Part shown: one piece after another, positions 4,900 to 5,071 of the stretch
How the letters are laid out: every line of letters begins with the position of its first letter
Position numbering within the stretch: position 1 is the stretch's first letter
Assembly: GCF_020742175.1 (NCBI RefSeq)
Contig: NZ_DYXM01000220.1
Location: 1 to 5,071, forward strand
Direction: 5' to 3'
Length of the DNA: 5,071 nt
Source of the DNA: Dietzia timorensis
GTDB lineage: Bacteria; Actinomycetota; Actinomycetes; Mycobacteriales; Mycobacteriaceae
Notes under the pieces: model-generated
The model's input: only the letters and a program-made list of their open reading frames with translations
Databases searched by the model: none
What the model was told of the DNA's origin: nothing
Made by a program: the position numbers and the translations under genes

Positions 4900-5071
4900 A
4901 TGTCTTCCGCTCCCCGCGAACTCCGCGCAGACCGCCCGTTCCGCGTGCTCCCTTACGGCCCGCACGCCTCGCTCCTCGAACTCGCATCCCTAACAGAAGT
5001 AGAGGACCTGTTCGCCTACCTGTCCGAGGCCCGCGCGGCGGGCGAGCTCGGCGGAGTTACCGAGCTCGTCC
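4900..5071 (+). CDS. pxpB: 5-oxoprolinase subunit PxpB (KipI / allophanate hydrolase subunit 1 family), 5' part only
   Basis: The first 57 codons are present and the gene runs off the right edge. After a short polar leader, the segment FRVLPYGPHASLLELASLTEVEDLFAYLSEA matches the usual KipI opening, in which a LPYG(D)xAxLVE strand is followed by a helix; GELGGVTELV then corresponds to the strand before the family's conserved core. PxpB partners with PxpC to handle the ATP-dependent step of 5-oxoproline cleavage, and pxpC is expected next or fused to it. The ATG follows the ycsI TAG with no gap and has only a weak CAGGTG ribosome site (4888-4893), so it depends on translational coupling. Codons for residues 28-35 include several rare A/T-rich choices (gca, cta, aca, gaa, gta) unlike the rest of the operon. 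A PxpB-PxpC fusion cannot be excluded. Confidence 0.85.
   Translation, partial: MSSAPRELRADRPFRVLPYGPHASLLELASLTEVEDLFAYLSEARAAGELGGVTELV

Noticed and set aside
3802..4965. 387-codon minus-strand open frame opposite ycsI and the pxpA end
   Set aside because: Mirror of the coding frame on the other strand; no family motif, while YcsI signatures are unmistakable.

Overview
The window is a stretch of high-GC DNA with actinobacterial character. Signs of this are the strong G/C bias at third codon positions, a small Cys-rich protein of a type common in Actinobacteria, and a CRP/GlxR-like site (TGTGW-N6-TCACA) of the kind known from Corynebacteriales and mycobacteria. The genus cannot be fixed from the sequence alone.

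Layout, left to right. Positions 1-60 hold a degenerate 6-bp repeat leading into a 53-aa zinc-ribbon-like gene (61-222, +). Two minus-strand genes follow. The first (242-1024) is a short-chain dehydrogenase/reductase whose usual catalytic Tyr is replaced. The second (1117-1836) is an FCD-type GntR regulator. A GC-rich hairpin lies in the 92-bp gap between them. A divergent control region of about 164 bp (1837-2000) separates the regulator from a tightly packed plus-strand operon that continues past the right edge. The operon order is an NRAMP-related transporter of the YcsG type (2001-3260), 5-oxoprolinase subunit PxpA (3287-4069), a YcsI/DUF1445 protein related to the hydro-lyase and D-glutamate cyclase family (4066-4899), and the start of PxpB (KipI family; 4900 to the edge).

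The gene order matches the Bacillus subtilis ycsF-ycsG-ycsI-kipI-kipA neighbourhood, apart from the transporter coming first. The likely joint role is uptake and ATP-driven opening of 5-oxoproline (pyroglutamate) to glutamate. YcsI would perform an accessory step on a related compound. The FCD regulator, encoded divergently, probably controls the operon and itself: the shared region holds the perfect palindrome ATTGT-GGG-ACAAT, which fits the FadR-type operator TNGTNNNACNA. A few bases away is an 11-of-12 match to the GlxR/CRP consensus, suggesting additional carbon-status control.

The points most worth checking are these. The transporter lacks the metal-binding DPGN and MPH motifs of true NRAMP metal carriers, so it is probably not a manganese/iron importer. 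The function of YcsI in these operons remains open. The FCD domain keeps only two of the four usual metal ligands. The SDR has a non-standard active site. No mobile element, RNA gene or CRISPR array was seen.
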